A DNA stretch of 34,331 bases. It comes from an uncultured Clostridium sp. Lineage in GTDB: Bacteria > Bacillota > Clostridia > Clostridiales > Clostridiaceae. The notes beneath the pieces were generated by a model. That model searched no databases. It worked only from the letters and a program-made list of their open reading frames with translations, and had not been told where the DNA came from. The position numbers and the translations under genes were made by a program. Shown in pieces: positions 17,576 to 26,055 of this stretch (within the stretch, counting starts at the first letter, position 1; the number at the start of each line of letters is the position of its first letter). The stretch is taken from positions 1-34,331 of the forward strand of contig URKQ01000037.1 of NCBI GenBank assembly GCA_900548455.1, given 5' to 3'.

Positions 17576-18278
17576 GGTCTATCCCCCCAACAAATCTATT
17601 ACTAATATCACTTAGTAGATATTCCTTTATTCCTCCATAAAATAGTACTCCTCCATTTAAATGCAAAATTTTACTTGCATTATTCATTGCCGCTGCAATA
17701 TCATGGGATACCATAATAATAGTAATGTTTTTTTCTTTATTTAACTTCTTAATTATCTTATAAAATTCCTTAGTTACTAAAGGATCTAGTCCTGTAACAG
17801 GTTCATCTAAAAGTAAAACATTATCAGTTGCACAAAGAGCTCTTGCAAGTAAAACCCTCTGCTGCTGACCACCTGACAATTCCCTGTAGCATTTATACTT
17901 TAGTTCTTCAATATTAAGGATTTTCATATTTTCATTTGCAATCCTCTTTTCTTTTAAGGAATAAAAAGGTTTCATTCCTCTCTTGCATAAACATCCTGAT
18001 AAAACCACTTCATAAACAGTAGCTGGAAAATCTCTTTGAACTGGTGTCTGCTGTGGTAAATATCCTATTTCCTTTGCACTAAATGAATCATGAAAACATA
18101 TTTTTCCTTCTCTTGGTGATATTAAGTTTAATATACCTTTAATCAAAGTACTTTTACCTGAACCATTTTCTCCTACTATACAAAGGTAATCACCTTGTTC
18201 CACACTAAAATTAATATTTTCTAGCACAACTTTGTTATCATATGCAAAGGTTGCATTTTCACAAGTTATCAACTTCAT
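17568..18278 (-). CDS. znuC: Zinc ABC transporter ATPase
   Basis: This cytoplasmic ATPase energises the zinc importer. The 236 residues contain Walker A GENGSGKST, the Q-loop in IGYLPQQ, the LSGGQQQR signature, Walker B VLLLDEP and the VSHD switch. It starts directly at the end of znuA and overlaps znuB. Length and motifs are normal for ZnuC/AdcC. Confidence 0.92.
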   Translation of the reverse strand: MKLITCENATFAYDNKVVLENINFSVEQGDYLCIVGENGSGKSTLIKGILNLISPREGKICFHDSFSAKEIGYLPQQTPVQRDFPATVYEVVLSGCLCKRGMKPFYSLKEKRIANENMKILNIEELKYKCYRELSGGQQQRVLLARALCATDNVLLLDEPVTGLDPLVTKEFYKIIKKLNKEKNITIIMVSHDIAAAMNNASKILHLNGGVLFYGGIKEYLLSDISNRFVGGIDHV

Positions 18279-19247
18279 TTAATTCACCCCTGCTTTTAGA
18301 TTCTCAAGATTTCTTGTCATTATATCTATATATGTTATACCACTTTGGAAATCTTCCTTTGTAACTGTATGACAGGAATGAAGTTCCAATATATCTACTC
18401 CTGTTTCTGCTTGAAGAGATTTTGCAACCTTCATGTTAGAAAGCTCGCAGTAATAAACTACAGGAATATTTTCTTCCTTTATATCCTCTATTAAGTCCTT
18501 AATAACCTTAACACTTGGTTCTGAATTTGCAGCACAAGAATCAAATGCCGCTTCCCACTCTATATCATATTCTTCAGTAAAATAATTCATAGCAAATCTA
18601 TCGCCAATAATTATTTTGTTTCTTTTAGCACTCTTCATCAAATCTCTAAAGCTATTATCTAAATTTGTTAACTTTTCTAAATAAGCATCACCGTTAGATT
18701 TATAGTAATCTGAATTATCGGGATCAATTTCACTTAACGATTCAACTATATTAGATACCATTTTCATAGCATTTATTGGACTGGTCCAGATATGTGGATC
18801 AAGTTCATGATTATGTTCTTCGTGTTCTTTATGTTCTTCCTCATGTTCGTCCTGATGATGACCATCCTTTTCAAGGGTAATACCCTTAGAAACATCCAAA
18901 ACTTTTACATCTTTATTATCTATACTTTCAATAATTGTATTAGCCCAAGGCTCCATATTTTCACCAGTATAAATAAATAAATCAGAATTTCCAATTTCTA
19001 TTATATCTGCTGGTGTAGGCTCGTAAGTGTGACTTTCAACTCCTGGATCCATAAGCATTTCTACCTCTGCTTTTTCCCCAGCTATTTCCCGTGCAAAATC
19101 ATACTGTGGAAATAATGTTGCTACTATTTTTATATCCTTTTCTGTTCCTTCATCCTTCTTCTCTCCTTCATTGCTTTTTGTACATCCTGTCATAGATATC
19201 ATAAGTACCATAGTACAAACAAGTATCTTTGCTATTCTTTTCTTCAT
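18279..19247 (-). CDS. znuA: Zinc-binding lipoprotein with His-rich loop
   Basis: This is the extracellular metal-binding subunit of cluster A-I. From ATG 19247 (322 residues) a lipobox MTGC gives lipidated Cys22. Metal-ligand contexts ESHTYEPTP (His73) and DPHIW (His152) are visible. Between them, residues 130-147 form an acidic His-rich loop (DGHHQDEHEEEHKEHEEH) typical of zinc rather than manganese binders. The choice of the second ATG rests on GGGAG seven bases upstream; the first ATG abuts that site. It follows zur by 13 bases. Confidence 0.92.
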   Translation of the reverse strand: MKKRIAKILVCTMVLMISMTGCTKSNEGEKKDEGTEKDIKIVATLFPQYDFAREIAGEKAEVEMLMDPGVESHTYEPTPADIIEIGNSDLFIYTGENMEPWANTIIESIDNKDVKVLDVSKGITLEKDGHHQDEHEEEHKEHEEHNHELDPHIWTSPINAMKMVSNIVESLSEIDPDNSDYYKSNGDAYLEKLTNLDNSFRDLMKSAKRNKIIIGDRFAMNYFTEEYDIEWEAAFDSCAANSEPSVKVIKDLIEDIKEENIPVVYYCELSNMKVAKSLQAETGVDILELHSCHTVTKEDFQSGITYIDIMTRNLENLKAGVN

Positions 19248-19260
19248 TGCCATTCTCCCA

Positions 19261-19677
19261 TCATATTAATCTTGAACATTCTTCACATTTACCGTATAAA
19301 ACAGTTTTTGTATTATCTACTTTAAAATTGTGGTGTGATAAAATATGCTCATCAGCTTCATTTAAATAATTACATTCTATATGAAAAAGCTTCCCACAGT
19401 TTAAACATTTTAAATGAAAGTGGTTCATACATTTCTCACTAGATTGAGCATACTGATAACATGCACTAATACCTTCCTCTATAAAATACTTTCTCACTGT
19501 ACCATCTTTTACAAGTTTATCTAGATATCTATAAACAGTAGATTTTCCAACAGCTGTCCCCTTCTGCTTTAAATGTTCTATTATCTCTTCCGCTGTAAAA
19601 TGATCTTCTTGATTTTTTATAAAATAATCTAATATCAAATCACGTTGCTTAGTTTTATATCCTTCAGTTATGTTCAT
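19261..19677 (-). CDS. zur: Fur-family metal regulator, Zur-like
   Basis: This cytoplasmic repressor is first in the zinc-uptake operon. The 138 residues show the N-terminal winged helix (TAEEIIEHLKQKGTAVGKSTVYRYLDKL) and the dimer domain with two CxxC pairs, Cys91/Cys94 and Cys131/Cys134, that hold the structural zinc. FHLKCLNCGKLFHIEC is characteristic. Fur, PerR and Zur are hard to tell apart by motif; operon membership with a His-rich zinc importer favours Zur. It probably represses its own operon through the dyad at 19690-19718. GGAGGG precedes the ATG. Confidence 0.88.
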   Translation of the reverse strand: MNITEGYKTKQRDLILDYFIKNQEDHFTAEEIIEHLKQKGTAVGKSTVYRYLDKLVKDGTVRKYFIEEGISACYQYAQSSEKCMNHFHLKCLNCGKLFHIECNYLNEADEHILSHHNFKVDNTKTVLYGKCEECSRLI

Positions 19678-19689
19678 TCTTATCCCTCC

Positions 19690-19742
19690 AATATGAAACT
19701 GGTTCCCAATTTCATATTAACATTATTACTTTATTTTGTCTA
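19690..19742 (-). promoter_or_regulatory. zur-znuACB promoter with overlapping dyad operator
   Basis: On the minus strand, TAGACA (complement of 19737-19742) and TAATAT (complement of 19714-19719) are 17 bases apart. A perfect 9-bp inverted repeat, AATATGAAA (19690-19698) and TTTCATATT (19710-19718), covers the -10 box and start site. That is where a Fur-family repressor would block transcription. The spacer between arms contains AACTGGTT, which happens to fit the zinc-regulator AdcR core AACYRGTT. Confidence 0.6.
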
Positions 19743-19767
19743 TATATGTATTAAATTATAATTTGTA

Positions 19768-19797
19768 CATTTTATCACTCTATTTTACTACAGAGCC
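19768..19797 (-). repeat. 30-bp dispersed repeat, copy 1
   Basis: Read on the minus strand it starts GGCTCTGTAGTAAAATAGAG and continues TGATAAAATG. It lies about 25 bases upstream of the zur promoter. It differs from copy 2 (24289-24318) at four of 30 positions and points in the opposite direction. Confidence 0.6.
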
Positions 19798-19882
19798 TTA
19801 TTAAATAATTTTACTTGTACACCACAAATATCATTGGTATAATTTTACTATCGTTCAAAGTTTTCTATTTGAGGTGGTATAT

Positions 19883-20743
19883 ATGTTAAGTTCAATTATT
19901 AAAAAGAAATACATCATTATACTATGCATCTTATTTATAATAGGTTTCTTATATTATGAAAATAATCATATAGACATTACAACCATTAATTATAATAATA
20001 TTAAAGTTCCAAAAAACTTTGATGGCTTTTCTATTCTACAGCTGTCCGATTTACACAATAAATCTTTCGGTAAAAATCAAACTACACTAATAAATAAAAC
20101 TAAGGATATTAATCCTGACATCATCGTTATTACTGGTGATTTAATTGATAAAAGAAGAACCACCCTAGATGATATTGAAAATTCATTGATCTATCTAAGA
20201 TCGGCTATAAATATTGCACCCATATACTTTGTACCTGGAAATCACGAAAGTAAATCTGATGTATATGAATATCTTAAAAATGAAATGGAACTCATTGGAA
20301 TCAATGTGCTAGATAATAAGAACATGTCCATAGAAAAAAATGGTGATAAAATTAATCTTCTTGGAATTGATGATTTAATGTTTTTTGCTCCTACACAAAA
20401 AGACATAGTTGCTAACTTAGAAACAGAGCTTCAAGACTTAACAAGTGATAAAAAAGATGATTTTAATATTTTATTAGCTCATAGACCCTCCTTTATAAAT
20501 ATATATTCAAAATATAACTTAGATTTAGTCCTTAGTGGTCATTGTCATGGCGGACAAGTTCGTATTCCATTTATAGGGGGACTCTTTTCTCCTGATGATT
20601 ACTTTTTTCCAAAATATGATAGTGGATTATATAAAGTTAAAGAAACTGATCTAATTGTAAGTAGAGGGCTTGGCAATAGTATTGCCCCTCAACGAATTTT
20701 CAACAATCCAGAATTGATTGTAATTAGATTTAAAAATAGGTAA
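19883..20743 (+). CDS. Membrane-anchored metallophosphoesterase (YkuE/YaeI-like)
   Basis: This calcineurin-like phosphoesterase of 286 residues carries an N-terminal membrane anchor (YIIILCILFIIGFLYY). The five metal-site blocks appear in order: LSDLHN, VITGDLID, VPGNHES, LLAHRP and SGHCHGGQ. They predict a dinuclear metal hydrolase facing the outside of the membrane. Relatives cleave lipid-A-type or other phosphodiesters, but the substrate here is unknown. The start is ATG 19883 after GAGGTGG; an in-frame GTG at 19874 is in the ribosome site. It is monocistronic, ending inside a 20-bp terminator stem. Confidence 0.9.
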   Translation: MLSSIIKKKYIIILCILFIIGFLYYENNHIDITTINYNNIKVPKNFDGFSILQLSDLHNKSFGKNQTTLINKTKDINPDIIVITGDLIDKRRTTLDDIENSLIYLRSAINIAPIYFVPGNHESKSDVYEYLKNEMELIGINVLDNKNMSIEKNGDKINLLGIDDLMFFAPTQKDIVANLETELQDLTSDKKDDFNILLAHRPSFINIYSKYNLDLVLSGHCHGGQVRIPFIGGLFSPDDYFFPKYDSGLYKVKETDLIVSRGLGNSIAPQRIFNNPELIVIRFKNR

Positions 20744-20778
20744 GTTCTATGTGACTTCCACATAGAACTTACCTATTT
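20734..20778. terminator. 20-bp bidirectional terminator
   Basis: A perfect 20-bp inverted repeat (20734-20753 with 20759-20778) has a 5-base loop and T-rich tails on both strands. It includes the stop of the phosphoesterase gene and serves the convergent small gene at 20794. Confidence 0.9.
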
Positions 20779-20793
20779 TATTTCTTCCGTTAT

Positions 20794-20955
20794 TTATTCC
20801 CAAACATCATTGCAATAACTACATAAATTGTTTTCTTTTAAATAGTCTTTATTGCCACATCTTGCACATTGTCCATAATTGTCATCACTATAGTAGTCTT
20901 GCATTTCATCATATTCATCATTAGGATATCCATCTTGATCAATATAAGGTTTCAT
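20794..20955 (-). CDS. Small zinc-ribbon protein
   Basis: I start this at ATG 20955, six bases after AAGGAAGG, giving 53 residues. A longer frame to 21033 exists but lacks an equal ribosome site. The N-terminal half is acidic and tyrosine-rich (DEYDEMQDYYSDDNYG). The C-terminal half is a zinc ribbon with CARC and CSYC separated by about 12 residues. No catalytic motif is present. It is transcribed divergently from the MocR regulator and convergently with the phosphoesterase. Function not recognised. Confidence 0.65.
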   Translation of the reverse strand: MKPYIDQDGYPNDEYDEMQDYYSDDNYGQCARCGNKDYLKENNLCSYCNDVWE

Positions 20956-21055
20956 ATACATCCTTCCTTCTTTAAAATATTCTTCTAGATTTTTTATAAT
21001 CTTATATTTACCAACAACCTTTATTTTATTCAAAAATTTTTTAAAAGAGATAATC

Positions 21056-21084
21056 TTTAATGAAACTTATGTATATGCTACAAT
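21056..21084 (+). promoter_or_regulatory. Possible promoter of the MocR gene
   Basis: TTTAAT (21056-21061) and TACAAT (21079-21084) are 17 bases apart and lie about 53 bases before the start codon. The -35 box is a weak match, as expected for an activated or autoregulated promoter. Confidence 0.35.
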
Positions 21085-21136
21085 TAATAAATGAATTTTA
21101 TTCTAAAGTTTATATATTAGTAATGGAGATAATAAA

Positions 21137-22594
21137 ATGATTTTTTCTACACTTAACTTAAATGATAGAGAGCCAATTTACATACAACTACAAAATCATA
21201 TAACTGAAGGTATAGAAAATGGAGAACTAAAGAAAGGAAGTAAATTACCTTCTACTAGAGAAGCAAGTAAACTTCTAAAAATAAGCAGAAATTCTGTTAT
21301 TACTGCCTATGAAGAGCTGGAAAGTCAAGGTATTATCATTACCAAACGAGGCATTGGAACCTTTATTTATATGGAATCACAAACAGAAAAAGAAGGCTAC
21401 TTTATAAACTACCAAACAAAAATAAACAAATATGGAATTACACTAAGAGATGAAGATATTATAAAAAGTGAACCAACATACCAAAAAGGGATGATTTCTT
21501 TTAAATCTATTGCTCCCGAACCATCATTATATAACATGGAAGATTTTAAAAGAGCTCTTTTGGACGCTTATTCCTTAGAATACACTAATCTTTTAAGTTA
21601 TGGCTATGCAAAAGGCTATGCTCCTCTTATAGATTATTTAAAATCTTACATGGAAAGTAAGGGTATTGTAACTTCTAATAAAGACATATTAATCACCAAT
21701 GGATTTACTGAAGCTTTTGATATTTTGATATCCTCCATGACTAACCCTGGTGATGTAATTTTATGCGAAAAACCTACTCATAATACCGCTCTTAAAATTA
21801 TGAAATCCTATGGAGTTATTCCTGTGCAAATAGAAATGGATAAGGATGGGCTTAATCTAAAAGAACTTGAAGAAGCTCTTAAAAACTATAATCCCAAATT
21901 TGGATATTTGATTCCGTCTTACAATAACCCTACTGGTATTGTAACTAAAAATGATAAAAGACAAAAGATATACAATTTATTCAAAAAGTACTCTGTTGCC
22001 ATAATTGAAGATGGCTTTAATGAAGAACTTTTATATTCCAGTTCTCCTCTAGAACCTATATCTTCCTTGTGCGGAACTGGAAATGGAGTAATTTATGTTG
22101 GAAGTCTATCTAAAATTCTTTTTCCTGGGTTAAGAATAGGATGGATTTTAGCAGATAAATCATTAATTGATACTCTGGAAAGTATAAAAAGAGGACGAAA
22201 CATTCACTCATCCTTTTTAGATCAAAGTGCTTTCTACTATTATTTAAAAAGTGGAGCTTTTAATAAATATATTAAAAATGTAAGAAAATACTATAGAGAA
22301 AAATATCATCTTGTAAAAACTCTAGTAAATAAACATATTCCCAATGAATTTATAACTGGTGAAGGTGGTCTTCATATCTTTATTAAATTAAAAAATTCAA
22401 TTAATGCTAGAGACCTTTTAAATCTATGTATAAAAGATGGTGTTATCTTTATGCCTGGGGATATTTTTTATAGCGATAAATCCAACAAAGATACCCTTCG
22501 ATTGGGCTTTGGTAGAATAAGTGATGAAGATATAGAAAAAGGCATTAAAATAATAGCTAAAAATTTATCTATCCTTTCAAAAAATTCTAAATAG
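21137..22594 (+). CDS. MocR-type regulator: GntR helix-turn-helix fused to aminotransferase domain
   Basis: The 485 residues combine a GntR winged helix (residues 10-77, with KLPSTREASKLLKISRNSV) and a fold-type I aminotransferase domain from about 115. PLP contacts NNPTG (263-267), Asp292 and the Schiff-base Lys326 in SLSK are all preserved, so PLP binding is likely. Known members (PdxR, GabR, others) use PLP or PLP adducts as effectors to control vitamin B6, GABA or amino-acid genes. No such target lies next to it; the nearest divergent gene is the small zinc-ribbon protein. GGAG precedes the ATG. Confidence 0.92.
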   Translation: MIFSTLNLNDREPIYIQLQNHITEGIENGELKKGSKLPSTREASKLLKISRNSVITAYEELESQGIIITKRGIGTFIYMESQTEKEGYFINYQTKINKYGITLRDEDIIKSEPTYQKGMISFKSIAPEPSLYNMEDFKRALLDAYSLEYTNLLSYGYAKGYAPLIDYLKSYMESKGIVTSNKDILITNGFTEAFDILISSMTNPGDVILCEKPTHNTALKIMKSYGVIPVQIEMDKDGLNLKELEEALKNYNPKFGYLIPSYNNPTGIVTKNDKRQKIYNLFKKYSVAIIEDGFNEELLYSSSPLEPISSLCGTGNGVIYVGSLSKILFPGLRIGWILADKSLIDTLESIKRGRNIHSSFLDQSAFYYYLKSGAFNKYIKNVRKYYREKYHLVKTLVNKHIPNEFITGEGGLHIFIKLKNSINARDLLNLCIKDGVIFMPGDIFYSDKSNKDTLRLGFGRISDEDIEKGIKIIAKNLSILSKNSK

Positions 22595-22597
22595 GTA

Positions 22598-22641
22598 AGG
22601 GCTTTCGCAAAATAGCTTAATCAGCTGTTTTGCGACGCCCC
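22598..22641. terminator. Hairpin between convergent MocR and HAD genes
   Basis: GGGC...GCCC closes a stem that continues TCGCAAAA / TTTTGCGA and AGC / GCT around TTAATCA. The T-tail is poor on both strands, but the position between convergent genes suggests termination. Confidence 0.6.
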
Positions 22642-22654
22642 CATATTATATTAT

Positions 22655-23125
22655 TTAGCCTCTCAATGTTGCAATAAGTCTTTTTTCCTTGATAATTAAA
22701 TCCAAAGCATCTTCAATATTCCTGCAAACAACATCTGCATTTTCTATTGCCTTAAAAGACATCCCTTCTTCTCCCATCACCGCAATTCCTAACTTGCTCT
22801 TTAGCAGCATTAAGCCATCATTATATCCATTTCCAATAGCAATGCACCTATCACTACCTAGTTTTTCTACAATTTCTTTCTTACTAATTCTTGCTTCATT
22901 ATTATCAAAAACTATAACCTCAAGGGGTAAGTGACCACATTCCTTTCTTACCGTTCCATGAGTGTCAGCTGTAAGAACAAATATATTAAGTCCCATTTTA
23001 TCCAACTTATCAATTCTTTTTTCTATACTCTTTATTATTTTGCCATCTACAGCAATGGTACCATTGTAATCTAAAAGTATATTTTCTATTATAAGTTCAT
23101 CTCTTCCTGGTATAGTAATATTCAT
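22655..23125 (-). CDS. Small soluble HAD protein resembling a P-type ATPase P-domain
   Basis: The 156 residues form a compact haloacid-dehalogenase fold. Motif I reads DYNGT (Asp19 to Thr23), so the usual second aspartate, the general acid-base of phosphatases, is Asn. P-type ATPases also lack it (DKTGT). Motif II is in TADTHG and motifs III/IV are GNGYNDGLML (98-107). Such stand-alone proteins are often annotated as ATPase P. Phosphotransfer is plausible; turnover would be slow without the acid. AAGGGG precedes the ATG. It is divergent from pstS. Confidence 0.8.
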   Translation of the reverse strand: MNITIPGRDELIIENILLDYNGTIAVDGKIIKSIEKRIDKLDKMGLNIFVLTADTHGTVRKECGHLPLEVIVFDNNEARISKKEIVEKLGSDRCIAIGNGYNDGLMLLKSKLGIAVMGEEGMSFKAIENADVVCRNIEDALDLIIKEKRLIATLRG

Positions 23126-23180
23126 AGCGTCCCCTTCTTTTTTTATGTATTTTTTCTATATATTGTTTATAGAAAATGTA

Positions 23181-23250
23181 AATAGATATCTATTATCTAT
23201 TTATTTTACAAATATATATGTATTTAACTTCATTATTATCTTATTATAAA
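23181..23250 (+). promoter_or_regulatory. Palindrome and possible pst promoter
   Basis: A perfect 14-bp palindrome, AATAGATATCTATT, occupies 23181-23194. Further on, TTTACA (23205-23210) and TTTAAC (23223-23228) resemble PhoP half-sites, though their 18-base spacing is not the usual 11. TATAAA (23245-23250) lies 16 bases after the second. Phosphate control is expected for pst genes; the site assignment is tentative. Confidence 0.35.
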
Positions 23251-23300
23251 TATGGCTAATTAATCAATTAAATTTTATATACAATTAGGGGGACATTTAA

Positions 23301-24245
23301 ATGAAAAATAAAAAAGTTATTGCACTATTAATGGCAATGTCTATATCAATAGTAGCTGTAGGTTGTGGTGCAAAAGAATCAAAAGATGATTCAAAAAATA
23401 ATGGAACTAACGTTACATCAACTGAAAATAGCAGTGAAAAACAAGAAGTAGGACAGCTTATACTATCTGGTTCTTCAACTTTAGCTCCTGTTGTTAATGA
23501 AATTATAACTAATTTCACTGAAACACATAAAACATGGTCTAGTGTAGACAGTACATATGGTGATGAAAAAATAGATATTGTAGTTGCTGAAGGTGGTTCT
23601 GGTGCTGCAATTAAAGGACTTTTAGATGATACTTCAAACTTTGGATTAGTATCAAGACCTGTTAAAGAAGAAGAAAAAGCTTCATTAGAGGGTTATGGTG
23701 AATATAATTTAGGAACAGATGCATTAACTATTTCAATCAATCCTGAAAATGAGTTACTAAAATATAAAGAAGGCTTATCTACAGAAGAATTATCAAAAAT
23801 ATTTTCTGGCGAATTTAAATATTGGGATGATGTAGATAAAAATTTACCTCATGAAGAAATTGTAGTTATTACAAGAGATATAAGTGGTGGTGCTCATCAA
23901 GTATTCCAAGAAAAAGTTATGGGCGATACTGAAGTTAGTCCTAACGTAATTCAAGCTTCTTCCATGGGAGCTCTTGTTACAAAAATAATTGAAAATAAAA
24001 ATGCCATAGGTTATGCTTCCTTTGGTGTAGTTAATCAAAATGAAGGTAAAGTTTCACCTATTAAAATAGATGGAATAGAACCAACTGCTGAAAATATTTT
24101 AAGTGGAAGTTATAAAATATCAAGACCTTTACTTATAATATCAAAAGGTGAATTATCTCCAGCAGAAAAAGCATTCATCGATGCATGTACTTCTGAAGAA
24201 GGAATGAAAGTAGTAAAAGATTTAGGATTTGTTCCTGCAAAATAA
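23301..24245 (+). CDS. pstS: Phosphate-binding lipoprotein PstS
   Basis: This is the extracellular phosphate receptor of the high-affinity Pst importer. The 314-residue precursor has a Lys-rich start, hydrophobic core and lipobox AVGC (Cys22), then a Ser/Asn/Glu-rich linker. The phosphate-contact segments are SGSSTLAP near residue 57, GGSGAAIKGL near 99 and RDISGGAHQVF near 194. GGGGGAC precedes the ATG. It starts pstSCAB and is followed by a terminator within the operon, which should give more PstS than membrane subunits. Confidence 0.95.
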   Translation: MKNKKVIALLMAMSISIVAVGCGAKESKDDSKNNGTNVTSTENSSEKQEVGQLILSGSSTLAPVVNEIITNFTETHKTWSSVDSTYGDEKIDIVVAEGGSGAAIKGLLDDTSNFGLVSRPVKEEEKASLEGYGEYNLGTDALTISINPENELLKYKEGLSTEELSKIFSGEFKYWDDVDKNLPHEEIVVITRDISGGAHQVFQEKVMGDTEVSPNVIQASSMGALVTKIIENKNAIGYASFGVVNQNEGKVSPIKIDGIEPTAENILSGSYKISRPLLIISKGELSPAEKAFIDACTSEEGMKVVKDLGFVPAK

Positions 24246-24251
24246 ATTTAT

Positions 24252-24276
24252 GCCCAGGATTTTACCTGGGCTTTGT
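24252..24276 (+). terminator. Intra-operon terminator/attenuator after pstS
   Basis: GCCCAGG pairs with CCTGGGC across six bases and is followed by TTTGTTT. It lies 6 bases after the pstS stop, while the next gene starts 90 bases later, so partial termination is likely. Confidence 0.8.
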
Positions 24277-24288
24277 TTCTATTATTTA

Positions 24289-24318
24289 GGCTCTGTAGTA
24301 AAATAAAGTAATAGAATA
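24289..24318 (+). repeat. 30-bp dispersed repeat, copy 2
   Basis: It begins GGCTCTGTAGTAAAATAAAG and continues TAATAGAATA. It fills the gap between the pstS terminator and the pstC ribosome site. The first 16 bases are identical to copy 1. Confidence 0.6.
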
Positions 24319-24333
24319 TTAGGAGGATTACCT

Positions 24334-25215
24334 ATGCATAAAGTCTATAAAATACTAGATAAGTTTTTTTCTAACTTTCTTAAAATCATATGTATTTTAA
24401 CAATATTGCTTCTTTTTTTAATTATCTTTATTATTGGCAAGGAAAGTCTCCTTCTTTTCAAAGAATATTCCTTTTGGGACTTTATTACTGGAACAAAGTG
24501 GACACCTCTTAGTAAAACACCGTCCTTTGGTATACTTCCAATGATATTAAGCACACTCTATACTTCTGCCATTGCTTTAATTATTGCTTTACCTATAGGT
24601 ATTGGTACTGCATTATATACAAGCTGTATGTTAAGTAAAAAAGCTCACAAATATACACTGCCTCTTTTTAATTTATTAGCAGGCATACCTTCTGTTGTCT
24701 ATGGATTTTTTGGTTTTCTTGTGCTTGTTAAACTTTTTGAAGATAAATTAAATTTTTCAAGTGGAGAAAGTATTCTTATAGGTGGAATAATTTTATCTAT
24801 TATGATTCTTCCATATATAATTTCAACTTGTCATGAATCTATGACAAAAATTTATGATTCCTACATAGATGTATCTAAATCTTTCGGTGTTTCAAAGTGG
24901 TATATGATAAAAGAGCTAATATTACCTAGTTCAAAGCTTGCAATTTTCACTTCAGCTTCCTTAGGTCTTAGTAGAGCCATTGGAGAAACAATGGCAGTAA
25001 TGATGGTTATCGGTAATTCTCCTATCATACCTAAGCTACTATCTCGAGGTGAAACACTGTCTGGATTAATTGCACTAGAAATGGGCGCATCAGAAATTGG
25101 CAGTCTTCATTACCATGCTCTTTATGGAGCTGGATTTGTACTTATTTTAATTTTATTAATTCTAAACATAATTTTTCTTTTTATAAAAAATAGACTAGAA
25201 AAAAAATATTTATAG
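24334..25215 (+). CDS. pstC: Phosphate ABC transporter permease PstC
   Basis: This is a membrane subunit of the Pst importer, 293 residues with about six helices. The first helix (IICILTILLLFLIIFIIG) is followed by the family segment FLTGTKW-like DFITGTKWTPLSKTPSFGILPM. The ATPase-contact loop SYIDVSKSFGVSKWYMIKELILPSS and SRAIGETMAVMMVIG are characteristic of PstC. AGGAGG is well placed. It lies after a terminator and repeat, and two bases before the extended pstA frame. Confidence 0.94.
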   Translation: MHKVYKILDKFFSNFLKIICILTILLLFLIIFIIGKESLLLFKEYSFWDFITGTKWTPLSKTPSFGILPMILSTLYTSAIALIIALPIGIGTALYTSCMLSKKAHKYTLPLFNLLAGIPSVVYGFFGFLVLVKLFEDKLNFSSGESILIGGIILSIMILPYIISTCHESMTKIYDSYIDVSKSFGVSKWYMIKELILPSSKLAIFTSASLGLSRAIGETMAVMMVIGNSPIIPKLLSRGETLSGLIALEMGASEIGSLHYHALYGAGFVLILILLILNIIFLFIKNRLEKKYL

Positions 25216-25229
25216 AGGTGACTAAACTC

Positions 25230-26048
25230 ATGAAAAAATCACAATATAGTATGAAAATATATATGATTTGTTCCACTTCTTTAGCTACTCTTATAGTTTT
25301 ATATTTACTAGGATTTATAATAGTAAATGGTAGTTCTTCTTTTTCCATGGATTTTATCTTATCTAGTCCAAAAGGCATGCCCATAGGAAGCTCCGGCGGC
25401 ATCTATCCTGCTTTAATTGGAACTATATACTTTGGATTAGTTGCAATTATTTTTTCAGGGATATTATCCTTGTCTATGGCTCTTTATCTTTGTTTTTATT
25501 GCAACAACTCAAAAATAAAAAGTATTTTACGTACTATTATAGGTATAATTGCTGGTATACCTTCTATAGTTTTAGGTTTATTCGGATATGGTTTTTTTGT
25601 AGTAACTTTAAATTTAGGTCTATCTATTTTATCAGGTGGACTTGTTTTGGGAATTATGATTTTTCCTTATATTGAAACAAATCTTGAAAAGGTATTTTTA
25701 GAGGTTGATAAAAGTTTATTATCTTCTTCTTATGCTTTAGGAGTAAATAAAACTTATACGCTTTTTAAATTAGTACTTCCTACTGTAAGAAAAGAGATAT
25801 TAAGCACATTTTCTCTTGGTACTAGTTTAGCTTTAGGAGCTTCAGCTCCCATTTTACTTACAGGGGCAGTTACATTTTCAAAAGTACCAAAAAATATATT
25901 ATCACCAGCAATGGCTCTACCTGTACATTTATACTACTTAATGGCAGAAGGAATTTCTGTAGAAAATGCATATGGCACAGCTTTTGTAATGATATTATTA
26001 TTATTCATATTAAATGCAATACCTTTTTTAACATGTAAAAAACAATAA
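25230..26048 (+). CDS. pstA: Phosphate ABC transporter permease PstA
   Basis: This is the second membrane subunit of the Pst importer. I start at ATG 25230, eight bases after GAGGTGA; an in-frame GTG at 25218 lies in that site. The 272 residues show about six helices, GGIYPALIGTIYFGL, the ATPase-contact loop (SSYALGVNKTYTLFKLVLP), and APILLTGAV near the end, all PstA features. It follows pstC by 14 bases. Confidence 0.93.
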   Translation: MKKSQYSMKIYMICSTSLATLIVLYLLGFIIVNGSSSFSMDFILSSPKGMPIGSSGGIYPALIGTIYFGLVAIIFSGILSLSMALYLCFYCNNSKIKSILRTIIGIIAGIPSIVLGLFGYGFFVVTLNLGLSILSGGLVLGIMIFPYIETNLEKVFLEVDKSLLSSSYALGVNKTYTLFKLVLPTVRKEILSTFSLGTSLALGASAPILLTGAVTFSKVPKNILSPAMALPVHLYYLMAEGISVENAYGTAFVMILLLFILNAIPFLTCKKQ

Positions 26049-26055
26049 ATTCTTT

